NCBI RefSeq assembly: GCF_016919705.1
Contig: NZ_CP070369.1
Coordinates: 372,001 to 436,000, forward strand
DNA from: Paracoccus methylovorus
GTDB lineage: Bacteria > Pseudomonadota > Alphaproteobacteria > Rhodobacterales > Rhodobacteraceae
Reading direction: 5' to 3'
Length of the DNA stretch: 64,000 nucleotides
Below are positions 24,885-33,936 of the stretch, piece by piece; position 1 is the stretch's first letter; each line of letters begins with the position of its first letter. The notes below the pieces were generated by a model. The model did not search any database, was not told the DNA's origin, and worked only from the letters and a program-made list of their open reading frames with translations. Both the position numbers and the translations under genes were made by a program.

Positions 24885-27196
24885 GGGGTATTCTCCAGGT
24901 CGGGCAGGATTTCTGCCAGTTGTGATTGATAGGTCCGCATCGGGTCGCGGTTGTCGCCGGCATAGGGCGCGACGCGGATCAGGCAGGTATGGGCGGAACA
25001 ACCCTGCCCAAAGGCCGAGGTGCCGATGTCCAGCGTCAGCACATTGGGGTTGCCCGAGATTTCCGGACCGTCCCCGACAGGCGTGAACCACGCCCCCGTT
25101 GGCAGCACGGCCACGCCGGGCGCGGTGTCGCTGCTGATGCAAGCCGAGGCCAAGCAGGCGCCCCGCGCGTTCCACAGCCGCACGGTCGCACCGTCTGCGA
25201 TGCCGCGCGCCTGTGCATCGGCGGGGTTCAGTCGCAATTGTTCGCGCCCGTGGCGCTTGTCGGCCATGCTGGCCGCACCCGTCTCCAACTGGCTGTGCAA
25301 CCGGCCCTGCGGCTGGTGCGAGATCAGGTGCAACTCGTCTCTTCCGGCCTTGCCCAGCCATTCGGCCGGCGGCAGCCACGCCGGATGCGGCAGGCAGTCG
25401 TCGTGTTCCAGTTGCGCCAGCGTCTTGCTGCCCAGCACGATCAACCCGCTTTCCGTATCCAGCGCGTTGCCCGCCGGGTCTTGCCGGAAACCGGCCAGAT
25501 AGACATGGTTGCGCTGCACCGGCACCGGGGCGTGGCCGCGTTCCCAGAACGTCTCGAACGCGGGCATCAGGAAGCCATGCGCGCGCAGGGCGTGCGTGCG
25601 GCTTTCATCGTAAAGATGCCGGATCCAGCCCATCTCGTCCCGGCCCTCGTTGAAGGCAGGGCCTACGCCCAGCCGTTGGGCCAGCGCGTCGAAGATGTCG
25701 AAATCCGAGCGCGACTGGCCCAGCGGCGCGATGGCCTGCCGCATGGCCAGGATCAGGTCGCAGCGCTTGTTGCCCGCCAGATCGTTGCGCTCGATCGAGG
25801 TCGAGGCCGGCAGCACGATATCGGCCCGCCGCGCAGTTGCGGTCCACATCGGGTCCTGCACGATGATCGTCTCGGGTCGTGTCCATGCCTTGGAAAGCCG
25901 GTTCAGGTCCTGATGATGGTGAAAGGGATTGCCGCCCGCCCAATAGACCAACCGCGTGTCGGGATAGTTCCGCGTCTCGCCCTGATAAGTAAAGGGTGTG
26001 CCGGGATTCAGCAGCATGTCGCTGATCCGTGCAACCGGGATGAAACTGTCGATGGGCTTGGCCCCCTGCGACATGCCCGGCGACTTGCCGACCGAGAAGG
26101 GCGCACCCACTCCGCCAAGCGAGCCGTAGCCATAGCCGACGCCACCGCCCGGCAGGCCGATCTGGCCCACTACGGCCGCCAGCCCCAGCGCAGCCCAGAA
26201 AGGCTGCTCGCCATGATGGGCACGTTGCAAGGCCCAACTGACGGTCAGCATACTGCGGCTGTCCACCAGCCGCCGCGCCAGAGCCCGGATCGCGTCGGTG
26301 GGCAGGCCCGTGATGGTCGAGGCCCACGCGGCATCCTTGCGCTGCCCGTCCGCATCGCCGCCCAGATAGGCCAGGAATTCCAAAGACCCGCTGGTGCAAC
26401 GGTGCAGGAAATCGGCGTCGTGCCGCCCGGCCGCCACGATTTCGCCCGCCAGTCCCAGCATCAGTGCCGCGTCGGTATTGGGTCGGATCGGCCACCACTC
26501 CGCGCCCACCCATTCCGGCAGGTCGTCGCGCAGCGGCGAGACATGGATCACCCGCACACCGCGTTCCGCGATCCGGCGCAGATAGCCCTCAAGATAATGC
26601 GCGCCGATGCCGCCGGCTTCGCTTTGTGCGGTGCGCGGCGACATGGCGCCAAAGACCACCAGCGTTTCCGTATTCTCGGCGATATCGTCCAGCGTATTGG
26701 CCTGCCCGCCGCAAGCGCGGTCGTCGCCCAGCACATGGCGCAGGATCACCGGACCGGCGGCGATGGAATAGGTATCGACATGGCCGGTATAGCCGCCGAC
26801 CAGATTCAGCGTCCGCTTCAGCAGCGAAGAGGCATGATGGAACCGCCCGCAGGACGTCCAGCCATAGCTGCCGGCAAAGATCGAGGCATTGCCGTGGGTG
26901 TCCGCCACGCGCGTGATCTCGTTGGCGACCAGATCCAGCGCCTCGTCCCAGGGGACGGCGACAAAACGCTCAGCCCCGCGACCGCTGCGATCGCTGTGTT
27001 CGCGCTTGGCCAGCCAACCCTCGCGGATCATGGGCCGCAGGACGCGACGTTCGGGCCGGGCCCATTCGGCGACGGAATGGATGATGGCCGAGGGTGCGGG
27101 GTCCTCGGCCAGCGGTTCGACACCCGTGATCCGGCCATCCTCCACCAGGATGGTATAGGCGCCCCAATGGCTGCAATGCGGGATGCGGCGGATCAT
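24881..27196 (-). CDS. Molybdopterin oxidoreductase, BisC/DMSO reductase family
   Basis: This 771-residue protein is a cytoplasmic member of the DMSO reductase superfamily closest to biotin sulfoxide reductase. FAGSYGWTSCGRFHHASSLL at 108-127 matches the BisC/TorA phrase around the molybdenum ligand, probably Ser115. No N-terminal iron-sulfur cysteine motif and no Tat signal are present: it starts MIRRIPHCSHWGAY, as BisC-type enzymes do. Further family blocks are YWAGGNPFHHHQDLNRL and QDPMWTATARRADIVLPAST. Relatives reduce S- or N-oxides. It is embedded in a catabolic operon with CoA transferases, a kinase and an aldolase, so it may act on the pathway substrate. A 12-bp gap separates it from the ThDP gene. 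Confidence 0.88.
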   Translation of the reverse strand: MIRRIPHCSHWGAYTILVEDGRITGVEPLAEDPAPSAIIHSVAEWARPERRVLRPMIREGWLAKREHSDRSGRGAERFVAVPWDEALDLVANEITRVADTHGNASIFAGSYGWTSCGRFHHASSLLKRTLNLVGGYTGHVDTYSIAAGPVILRHVLGDDRACGGQANTLDDIAENTETLVVFGAMSPRTAQSEAGGIGAHYLEGYLRRIAERGVRVIHVSPLRDDLPEWVGAEWWPIRPNTDAALMLGLAGEIVAAGRHDADFLHRCTSGSLEFLAYLGGDADGQRKDAAWASTITGLPTDAIRALARRLVDSRSMLTVSWALQRAHHGEQPFWAALGLAAVVGQIGLPGGGVGYGYGSLGGVGAPFSVGKSPGMSQGAKPIDSFIPVARISDMLLNPGTPFTYQGETRNYPDTRLVYWAGGNPFHHHQDLNRLSKAWTRPETIIVQDPMWTATARRADIVLPASTSIERNDLAGNKRCDLILAMRQAIAPLGQSRSDFDIFDALAQRLGVGPAFNEGRDEMGWIRHLYDESRTHALRAHGFLMPAFETFWERGHAPVPVQRNHVYLAGFRQDPAGNALDTESGLIVLGSKTLAQLEHDDCLPHPAWLPPAEWLGKAGRDELHLISHQPQGRLHSQLETGAASMADKRHGREQLRLNPADAQARGIADGATVRLWNARGACLASACISSDTAPGVAVLPTGAWFTPVGDGPEISGNPNVLTLDIGTSAFGQGCSAHTCLIRVAPYAGDNRDPMRTYQSQLAEILPDLENTP

Positions 27197-27208
27197 GGCT
27201 GGCCCCTT

Positions 27209-28753
27209 TTACAGCACGGCTTCGATCAGGAACGGCCCCTTGCGCGACATGGCGGAACGCAGCAGGTCGAAAAAGGCTTCCGCGGTATCGGCACGGGCGG
27301 CCTCGACCCCCATGCCATTCGCGATATGCACCCAGTCCAGCGCCGGATCGTCAAGGTCCAGCATTCGCCGGGCGTTTTCACCCGGGGCGCCCGCGCCGAC
27401 ATTCTTCAGCTCGCCATGCAGGATCTTGTAAAGACGATTGGCAAAGATGATGGTCACCACGTCCAGCCGCTCTCGCGCCTGCGTCCACAGGCCCTGCACG
27501 GTATACATGCCGCTGCCGTCGGCTTGCAGTCCGATCACTTTGCGGTCGGGGCAGGCCACGGCGGCACCGATGGCCATGGGGATACCCTCGCCGATGGCGC
27601 CACCGGTCAGTTGCAGGAAATCATGCGGCGCAGCGCCATGGGTCGAGCGGAAGAAATCCCGCCCCGAGCTTACGGATTCGTCGCAGACGATGGCGTTCTC
27701 GGGCATCAGATGCGCCAGCGCGATGGCGATGGCGTCAGGGGTCAGCGCGCCATTGGGCATGTCAGGGGCGCCGTGTTCCGTCAGCCGGGCGGCAGGAGCC
27801 ATGCCGGTTTCCTGCGCCAGCGCCGCGATGGCCGCGGGCAGGTCGTCGTCTGCGTCCGCCATGGCGATCACGCGGCAGCCCTCGGGCAGCATCAGCCCGG
27901 GTTTGCCGGGATAGGCGAAGAAACCGACCGGAACGCTTGCGCCGATCAGCAGGATCTGCTCGGTCCCGTCGAAATTCGCCAGCGCCTGATCGATGACATA
28001 GGCCACGCGATCCAGTGCCACCCGGCCCGCGCCGCGCTGCATCCGGGCATTGGCCTGCTGCGCCATGATGCGGGCGCCGGTCTTTTGTCCGATACGGTCC
28101 AGCATCTCGGCCTGTGGCGCGCGCAGGGCGGTGCCGGTGACAAGAATGGTGGTGCGCTTGCCATTGCGCAGCGCCTCGGCCGCCTCGCGGATGCGTGCGG
28201 GGTCGGGCGTGGCGGGCGAGGGCAGGGCCACGACAGCGGGAACGGCGGCCGAGGTTTCCGTCCATGCCGCATCGGCATGCAGGATCAGGGTCGAGATGCC
28301 GCCCGCGCCGGTCCGTGCGGCGGCGATCGCCTGCGCCGTGCGCTCTCCCACAGCATCGGCGGACTCGGTCCGGCCCACCCAATGCGACATGGGCCAAGCA
28401 AGGCTGTCGATGTCGCTGGTCAGGGGTGCGTCATATTGCAGGTGATAGGTCGCATGATCGCCGACGACGTTCACGATGGGCGAGCGCGCGCGCCGCGCGT
28501 TGTGCAGGTTCGCCAACCCGTTCGCCAGCCCCGGCCCCAGATGCAGCAGGGTGGCGGCGGGCTTGTCGGCCATGCGGGCATAGCCGTCGGCGGCGCCGGT
28601 CACCACGCCCTCGAACAGACCCAGCACGCAACGCATCCGTGGCTGACGGTCCAGTGCCGCGACGAAATGCATCTCGGACGTGCCGGGATTGGCAAAGCAG
28701 GTGTCGATGCCGTTCGCCAGCAGGGTTTCACACAAAAGATCGGCGCCGTTCAT
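27209..28753 (-). CDS. Thiamine diphosphate-dependent enzyme (benzoylformate decarboxylase/ALS-like)
   Basis: This 514-residue protein has the three-domain layout of acetolactate-synthase-like enzymes. The N-terminal pyrimidine-binding domain has NPGTSEMHFV and Glu48 in GLFEGVVTGAADGYAR, the proton-relay glutamate. The C-terminal pyrophosphate domain has QADGSGMYTVQGLWTQAR and IIFANRLYKIL, the GDG-N motif with an Ala variant at the first Gly. It most resembles benzoylformate decarboxylase-type members, which decarboxylate 2-oxo acids to aldehydes. The start at 28753 overlaps the kinase stop; an upstream frame to 29014 is antisense overlap and unused. Next to a 2-hydroxyacid dehydrogenase it could decarboxylate the resulting 2-oxo acid. 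Confidence 0.85.
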   Translation of the reverse strand: MNGADLLCETLLANGIDTCFANPGTSEMHFVAALDRQPRMRCVLGLFEGVVTGAADGYARMADKPAATLLHLGPGLANGLANLHNARRARSPIVNVVGDHATYHLQYDAPLTSDIDSLAWPMSHWVGRTESADAVGERTAQAIAAARTGAGGISTLILHADAAWTETSAAVPAVVALPSPATPDPARIREAAEALRNGKRTTILVTGTALRAPQAEMLDRIGQKTGARIMAQQANARMQRGAGRVALDRVAYVIDQALANFDGTEQILLIGASVPVGFFAYPGKPGLMLPEGCRVIAMADADDDLPAAIAALAQETGMAPAARLTEHGAPDMPNGALTPDAIAIALAHLMPENAIVCDESVSSGRDFFRSTHGAAPHDFLQLTGGAIGEGIPMAIGAAVACPDRKVIGLQADGSGMYTVQGLWTQARERLDVVTIIFANRLYKILHGELKNVGAGAPGENARRMLDLDDPALDWVHIANGMGVEAARADTAEAFFDLLRSAMSRKGPFLIEAVL

Positions 28754-30243
28754 GGGGTCTCCATCAGTCGTTCGGCCTCGGCACGCAGGTTGGAAAGCGG
28801 TTCCCAGAACGGGGCCGAGGCTTCCAGCAGCGCGGTAAAGAGGCGGTATTTGCGTTCGGCATAAGCTGCGACGGGACCGGGTTCGGGCGCAAGGCTTTGC
28901 TCGGGGTTGCCGATCCAGACGGCGGGGTCCGGCGCATCCAGCAGGAAACGTGCCCCGACGGCGGCAAGCCCGCGCAGCCCGGCATGAGAACCGGGGCTGC
29001 GCTGCACCGTGCAACCGGTCAGCGTCGCCAGGAATTGGGCGAAATGCCCGTCGCCCGCCAGCCCGCCGCCCAATGACAACGCGCCATCCGGCGCCCCCAT
29101 CATTGCATGGCTGGCTCGGGTGACGAAGGCCAGCGCCTCGCGTCCCGCCCAGGCGATCTGCCCCGGCGTGGTTGCGGCGCCAAGTCCGAACAGGGCGCCG
29201 CTGGCATGGGGATCGGTCCAGGGCGCGCGCTCGCCGCCGGGCTCAAGGAAGGGGTGCAGGATCAGGGCCGAGTAGTCCGGCGCAGGCGCGGCGGGCAGGT
29301 CGGCAAAGCGGCGCGACAGATGCTGCAGCAGCGTGGCGCCGTTGAAACACGGGTGAAAGCACAGATAGCCGGGTCCCAGCGTGAATTGCTGGATCATTGC
29401 GCCGGCTGGGGCCTGCGACATGGCCGCCGGATCGTCCAGCAAGCAGGCGTGGATCGCGCTGGTGCCGAAGATCGAGGCACGGGTCACGCCCTGCCGACTG
29501 CCAAGACCAAGGCCGATCAGCGTGGCCTGAACATCGCCCGGTCCCAGCAGCACCGGCAGACCCTGCGGCAGGCCGGTCGCTTGGGCAGCCTCCTCCGACA
29601 GGCCGGCGCGCGCCGCGCCCACCGGGGAAAGTTCGGGCAATAGCTCGGTGCCACGCGACAGGCCAAGACTTTCCGCCACTACCGGCGTCAGCGCGCCGCT
29701 GCGCCAGTCGCCCCAGACCGGCAACAGTGCGGTCGGCTCGGCCAGCGCGCGACCGGTCAGCGACAGGAACAGCCATTCCTTTAACCGCAGGGCATGGGCG
29801 ATCCGGGCGTGGCGGGCAGGGTCGTTCCGTTGCAGCCACAAAAGTTGCAGGCTGGCCGCGGCGGCGGTCGGTCGCGATCCGGTCGCCGCCTGCACCGCGT
29901 CAAGCGCCGGCGCCATGTCTGCCACCAGCCCGCGCGCGCGCCCGTCCAGCCATGTCAGTGCCCGCCCGACCGGACGGCCGGCAACATCCACCGGCCAAAG
30001 ACCATCGCCCTGTCCGGTGACGATCAACCCCGCCACGTTTCCCGCAACCTGCGCCGCGCAATCGCGCAGCACAGCCAGAGCCTCGGCGCGGGTCAGGTCC
30101 ATGTCCTGTTCGACCCGCAGCCCGTCGCGGTGCAGGGCACCGTTCGGACGCTCGGCCCCGGCCAACAGGCGACCCTGTCCGTCGAAGGCCGCCGCCTTGA
30201 CAGAAGTGGTGCCGGAATCGAGGCAGAGAAGCACCGGAGCCAT
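28750..30243 (-). CDS. FGGY-family carbohydrate kinase
   Basis: This 497-residue ATP-dependent kinase has the two actin-like domains of the FGGY family: LCLDSGTTSVKAAAFDGQGR at 6-25, the substrate-region VTGQGDGLWPVD, and the second ATPase block with IFGTSAIHACL and SLGGGLAGDGHFAQFLATL. Members phosphorylate sugars, sugar acids, polyols or hydroxy-compounds such as autoinducer-2; the substrate is not evident. It lies 3 bp after the class II aldolase gene, and a kinase plus an aldolase is the standard pair for cleaving a phosphorylated sugar or sugar acid. It overlaps the ThDP gene by four bases. Confidence 0.88.
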   Translation of the reverse strand: MAPVLLCLDSGTTSVKAAAFDGQGRLLAGAERPNGALHRDGLRVEQDMDLTRAEALAVLRDCAAQVAGNVAGLIVTGQGDGLWPVDVAGRPVGRALTWLDGRARGLVADMAPALDAVQAATGSRPTAAAASLQLLWLQRNDPARHARIAHALRLKEWLFLSLTGRALAEPTALLPVWGDWRSGALTPVVAESLGLSRGTELLPELSPVGAARAGLSEEAAQATGLPQGLPVLLGPGDVQATLIGLGLGSRQGVTRASIFGTSAIHACLLDDPAAMSQAPAGAMIQQFTLGPGYLCFHPCFNGATLLQHLSRRFADLPAAPAPDYSALILHPFLEPGGERAPWTDPHASGALFGLGAATTPGQIAWAGREALAFVTRASHAMMGAPDGALSLGGGLAGDGHFAQFLATLTGCTVQRSPGSHAGLRGLAAVGARFLLDAPDPAVWIGNPEQSLAPEPGPVAAYAERKYRLFTALLEASAPFWEPLSNLRAEAERLMETP

Positions 30244-30246
30244 GAT

Positions 30247-30936
30247 TCAGGATGCCTGTCGCAGCCCTTCCAGCGCAGCACTGCTTTGCTGGCCGTAGGT
30301 CTTGAACTTGACCAGAACCTCGGCGATCTGCTCGTCCGAGAGAACCGGGGGCTCGCCCAAAGGCAGGCACAGCAGATATTGCCTGGCCAGCTCCTCGACC
30401 GTGACGGCCAGCGCCAGGGCGCGGGCGATATTGGCATGGGCAGCGATGACGCCATGATGCGCCATCAGGCAGGCCCGGCGACCTTCCAGTGCGGTGACCA
30501 CGCGGTCGGCCAGTTCCTGGGTGCCGAACAGCTCATAGGGTGCGCAGCGGACAGAGTTGCCGCCAGCAGCGGCGATGACGTAATGGATCGCGGGAATGTC
30601 GCGACCCAGGATCGACAGCGCCGTGGCATGGGTCGAATGGGTATGGACTACGGCGTTCAGGTCGGGCCGGGCTTGCAGGATGTCGCGGTGAAAACGCCAT
30701 TCGGACGAGGGCTGGACCTCGCCTTCATAGGTCGCGTCCCAGTTCATCGCCACGACATGTTCCGGTTGCAGCTTGTCATAGGGAATCCCGGTGGGTGAGA
30801 TCAGGAAGCCGTCGCCATGACGGACGCTGATATTGCCCGAGGTGCCCTTGTTGATGCCCAGCCGGTTCATGCTGCGGCAGGCTTCGATCAGTTCGGAGCG
30901 CAGGGCGCGTTCTTCTTCGGTCATCGGGAACCTCAT
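30247..30936 (-). CDS. Class II aldolase/adducin family protein
   Basis: This 229-residue zinc enzyme belongs to the L-fuculose-1-phosphate aldolase group. Visible are the phosphate-binding stretch NKGTSGNISVRHGDGFLISP at 29-48, the SSEWRFHRDIL block with the catalytic acid, HTHSTHATA with two zinc histidines, and a third in LMAHHGVIA. It should cleave a phosphorylated sugar (acid) by retro-aldol chemistry, giving a three-carbon fragment plus an aldehyde. The ATG at 30936 overlaps the upstream dehydrogenase stop as ATGA; a second ATG four codons later is possible. It pairs naturally with the adjacent FGGY kinase. Confidence 0.87.
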   Translation of the reverse strand: MRFPMTEEERALRSELIEACRSMNRLGINKGTSGNISVRHGDGFLISPTGIPYDKLQPEHVVAMNWDATYEGEVQPSSEWRFHRDILQARPDLNAVVHTHSTHATALSILGRDIPAIHYVIAAAGGNSVRCAPYELFGTQELADRVVTALEGRRACLMAHHGVIAAHANIARALALAVTVEELARQYLLCLPLGEPPVLSDEQIAEVLVKFKTYGQQSSAALEGLRQAS

Positions 30937-31979
30937 TTGCAGGGGTGGAGCGGTGGCCGGCCGTCGACGATCAGCGCGATGTCGTGGGCAAGCATGGTGG
31001 CGGCCTTGATCGCGGAATAGCGCGAGGCGCCGGCGATATGCGGCGAAAGCGTGACATTGGGCAGTTTCAGCAACGGCCAGTCGGCGGGCGGCGGCTCGGG
31101 TTCGAACGTATCCAGCGCCGCGCCCTTGAGCTGTCCCGAAACCAGCGCGTCATAAAGCGCCGCATAGTCCAGAACCTGCCCGCGCGTGGTGTTCACGATA
31201 TAGCCGCCCGGCTTCATCATCGCGATCCGCTCGCGCGAGATCATGCCCTTGGTTTCCGGCGTGACGCGGGGGTGCAGCGTCACCACGTCGGCGCGGGCCA
31301 TCAGGTCGTCCAGATCAGCCTTTTCGAAACCGGCGGCCTTTTCCTCGGCGGTCAGTTCCTTGAACGGGTCATAGATCAGGATGCGGCAGCCAAAGGGTTG
31401 CAGCAGCCGCGCGACCCTTGTGCCGATGTCGCCATAGCCGACGATGCCCACGGTCAGTTCGCAAAGCTCGGGGCCGGTATTGGCATAGTGATAGAACTCG
31501 CGCCCGAACTCGCCGCTGGCCACGGTCATGTGGCCGCGGATCAGGTTGCGGGTTTCGGCCAACAGCGAGGCCACGGTGAACTCTGCCACCGCCGAGGCAT
31601 TGCGGCCGGGCGTATTCACCACCGGGATGCCGCGTGCACGGGCCGCCGCCATTTCGATATTCACCGGCCCGCCGCGAGAGACCCCGATGGCCTTCAGCCC
31701 GGGCGCATGGTCCAGACTTTGGGCGGTGATCGGTGCCAGATGGGTGATCAGGATGTCCAGATCGCGCAGGAAGTCGAAATATTCCTCGGGCCGGCCGACG
31801 AATTCGCCGACGGGCAGGGTCGGGTCGTATTTGGTGGACTTCAGCCGCAGCGGCCAGTCGATCTCCATGCTGCGGATGTCGAGGTTGCGATCCGGCAGTT
31901 TCTCGCGCAGCGCAGTTTCAAAGAAACCGGGCTGCATGAAGCCGTCGCCGATAATACCGATGGTCAGGCTGTCCGTCAT
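30933..31979 (-). CDS. D-isomer-specific 2-hydroxyacid dehydrogenase
   Basis: This 348-residue NAD(P)-dependent dehydrogenase interconverts a 2-hydroxy acid and a 2-oxo acid. The Rossmann motif VGIVGYGDIGTRVARLL sits near 178-194. The catalytic triad is visible as Arg in VNTTRGQVLD, Glu in DTFEPEPP and His in SPHIAGASRYS. The N-terminal catalytic domain contains THLAPITAQSLDHAPGLKAI. It overlaps both its neighbours by ATGA, so it is tightly coupled with the CaiB-type CoA transferase and the aldolase. It could produce the 2-oxo acid used by the ThDP enzyme of the same operon. Confidence 0.88.
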   Translation of the reverse strand: MTDSLTIGIIGDGFMQPGFFETALREKLPDRNLDIRSMEIDWPLRLKSTKYDPTLPVGEFVGRPEEYFDFLRDLDILITHLAPITAQSLDHAPGLKAIGVSRGGPVNIEMAAARARGIPVVNTPGRNASAVAEFTVASLLAETRNLIRGHMTVASGEFGREFYHYANTGPELCELTVGIVGYGDIGTRVARLLQPFGCRILIYDPFKELTAEEKAAGFEKADLDDLMARADVVTLHPRVTPETKGMISRERIAMMKPGGYIVNTTRGQVLDYAALYDALVSGQLKGAALDTFEPEPPPADWPLLKLPNVTLSPHIAGASRYSAIKAATMLAHDIALIVDGRPPLHPCK

Positions 31980-33175
31980 GCTTTTCTCTTGGCTTGCGGT
32001 TCGGGATCAAGGCCCGGCAGCACGTCGCGATAGCTGTCGGGGTCCAGAGCGCGTTCGGCCATGACCTCGGCGCTGTGCTGGGCAAAGGCGGGGGGCGCGC
32101 GGCGATAGCTGGCAGGGGTGCGGGACAGCTTGATCGGACTGCCAGTGCCCCGATATTCGCCGATGTCCACCACCATCTCGCGGTGGATCGTGTGCGGATC
32201 GGCAATCACCTGATCGATGCTGCGCACCGCACCGCAGGGCACGCCGGCCTTGATCAGCCGTTCCGACAGATCGGCGCAATCAAAGGGTGCCAGCGCCGCC
32301 TCCAACTGCTCTTTCAGCGCGTCGCGATTGATGTTGCGCTGGCTGTTGCTGGCGAAACGCGGATCGCCGGGCAGGTCGGGGCGGTCGATCATGGTGCAAA
32401 GCGTGGCGAATTGTCGGTTGTTTCCCACGGCCAGAAAGATCGGTTCGGTCCCGGTGGTGAAAGTGTCATAGGGGCAGATGTTGGGATGCGCGTTGCCCGA
32501 AGGCCCGGCCACCTTGCCCGACAGATAGTAATTCGGCAGATGCGGATGCAGCAGCGAGACGCCGCAGTCGTAAAGGCTGGCCTCGACGAACTGGCCCTTG
32601 CCACTGGTCGCGCGTTCGTTCAACGCCATCAGGATACCCAGCGCGGCATTCAGGCCCGTCACCATGTCCACCACCGGCAGGCCGACGCGCAGGGGCTGGC
32701 CGCCCTGTTCGCCGTTCACGCTCATGATGCCGCAAAGGGCCTGGATGGCGGCGTCGTATCCCGGCAGCCCGCCCCTGGGTCCGTCCGAACCGAAGCCCGA
32801 GACCCGGCAATGGATCAGCCGGGGAAAGCGGCGCGCCAATTCATCGTGCCCAAGGCCCCAGCGCTCCATGGTGCCGGTCTTGAAGTTCTCGATCAGCACA
32901 TCGGCGTCTTCCAGCAGCGTCAGCAGCAACTCGCGCCCCATCTCTTGCGACAGGTCCACGGCGATGCCGCGCTTGTTGCGGTTCAGGCCAAGGAAATAGC
33001 TGGCCGCATCCCCCAGAAAGGGCGGGCCCCAGCCGCGCGTCTCGTCGCCTGCCGGGGGCTCCAGCTTGATCACGTCTGCGCCATGATCGGCAAGGATCTG
33101 ACCGGCATAGGGACCACCCAGCACCCGGCTGGCGTCGACTATCTTGAGATTGGCCAGTGAGCCGGTATTGATCAT
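31976..33175 (-). CDS. CaiB/BaiF family III CoA transferase
   Basis: This 399-residue enzyme moves CoA between carboxylic acids. It shows the family opening LKIVDASRVLGGPYAGQILA (about 9-28), IKLEPPAGDETRGWGPPF, LNRNKRGIAVDL, and LPGYDAAIQALCGIMSVNG, where the Asp is the catalytic nucleophile. The start at 33175 (MINTGSLA) overlaps the upstream CoA-transferase beta stop as ATGA; a 15-residue extension has no support. Having a family III transferase next to a two-subunit family I transferase in one operon is unusual and implies two CoA-transfer steps or two acid substrates. Confidence 0.9.
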   Translation of the reverse strand: MINTGSLANLKIVDASRVLGGPYAGQILADHGADVIKLEPPAGDETRGWGPPFLGDAASYFLGLNRNKRGIAVDLSQEMGRELLLTLLEDADVLIENFKTGTMERWGLGHDELARRFPRLIHCRVSGFGSDGPRGGLPGYDAAIQALCGIMSVNGEQGGQPLRVGLPVVDMVTGLNAALGILMALNERATSGKGQFVEASLYDCGVSLLHPHLPNYYLSGKVAGPSGNAHPNICPYDTFTTGTEPIFLAVGNNRQFATLCTMIDRPDLPGDPRFASNSQRNINRDALKEQLEAALAPFDCADLSERLIKAGVPCGAVRSIDQVIADPHTIHREMVVDIGEYRGTGSPIKLSRTPASYRRAPPAFAQHSAEVMAERALDPDSYRDVLPGLDPEPQAKRKA

Positions 33176-33936
33176 GCGGTTGCCCCTTCGGAGATCATGG
33201 CCGCCAGGTCGCGGCGCCATTCGGCGGCGAAGGCGGGATAGGTTTCGGCAAGCTCGTCCAGGACCCGACCGCGCAGCAGCGACAGCGTGGCGGCATCGGG
33301 GGCGGGCGTCGCGGCGGGCGTCGCGGCATGCGCGAAGGCGAAGCCGGTCGCGGCGCGGATCTGTTCCAGATCATGACCGGGGTGGATGCTTTCCAGCGTG
33401 AAGCCCGGCCGCGTCTTGTCAAAGCTGAACAGCGCCTTGCTGGTCAGCAGCGCCACCGGCCCGCCGGGGCGATGGACGCCCGGCTCGCTGACCCCCGGGG
33501 CGCTGATGAAGTCGACCTTGTCCACAAAGACGCGGGGGGAGTGTTCTTCGCGGAACAAGATCACACGCGGCACGGTGAAATAAAGATAGGCCGAGCCGAA
33601 AGAGCCGGGCCAGCGCACCTTGCCCTGCGGATAGTCGCCCGCGCCGACAAGGTTCACATTGGCCTGTCCGTCGATCTGACCGCCGCCCAGAAAAAACGCA
33701 TCCAGCCGCCCCTGTCCGGCGCTGTCGAACAGCTCGGCCGAGCCATTGGTGAAGAAATTATGTTCGACCGAACCAAGGATCGACAGCCGCACCTGTTGCC
33801 GCCCTTCATCCAGCGCGCGCCGCAGCATCGCGCCTGCGGCCGGCATGGGCGACGAGGCGCCGACCGCGACATGGCGCACGCCGTCCAGCAAGCGGGCAAT
33901 GGTGCAGATCAGGATTTCGCGGGGCAGGGCAGTCAT
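33172..33936 (-). CDS. CoA-transferase beta subunit (family I)
   Basis: This 254-residue protein is the beta subunit of a two-component family I CoA transferase of the glutaconate/3-oxoadipate-like type. Blocks include VRHVAVGASSPMPAAGAMLR near the N-terminus, RLSILGSVEHNFFTNGSAEL, FFLGGGQIDGQANVNLVGAG and VDKVDFISAPG. SVEHN is where other members show the catalytic Ser-Glu-Asn; the Glu aligns with the CoA-binding glutamate. The start at 33936 overlaps the alpha subunit stop by ATGA. The last third is Ala-rich and less conserved. Its substrate is unknown. Confidence 0.82.
   Translation of the reverse strand: MTALPREILICTIARLLDGVRHVAVGASSPMPAAGAMLRRALDEGRQQVRLSILGSVEHNFFTNGSAELFDSAGQGRLDAFFLGGGQIDGQANVNLVGAGDYPQGKVRWPGSFGSAYLYFTVPRVILFREEHSPRVFVDKVDFISAPGVSEPGVHRPGGPVALLTSKALFSFDKTRPGFTLESIHPGHDLEQIRAATGFAFAHAATPAATPAPDAATLSLLRGRVLDELAETYPAFAAEWRRDLAAMISEGATA

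Noticed and set aside
24926..28864. A 1312-codon open frame on the plus strand
   Set aside because: It lies antisense to the molybdoenzyme and ThDP genes, has biased composition (Gln, Gly, Arg, His) and no family likeness. It is a by-product of high GC third positions.
27209..33175. An oxalate pathway (oxalyl-CoA decarboxylase plus formyl-CoA transferase)
   Set aside because: A CaiB-type transferase and a ThDP enzyme occur together, but the ThDP enzyme resembles benzoylformate decarboxylase and the kinase, aldolase and molybdoenzyme do not fit oxalate.
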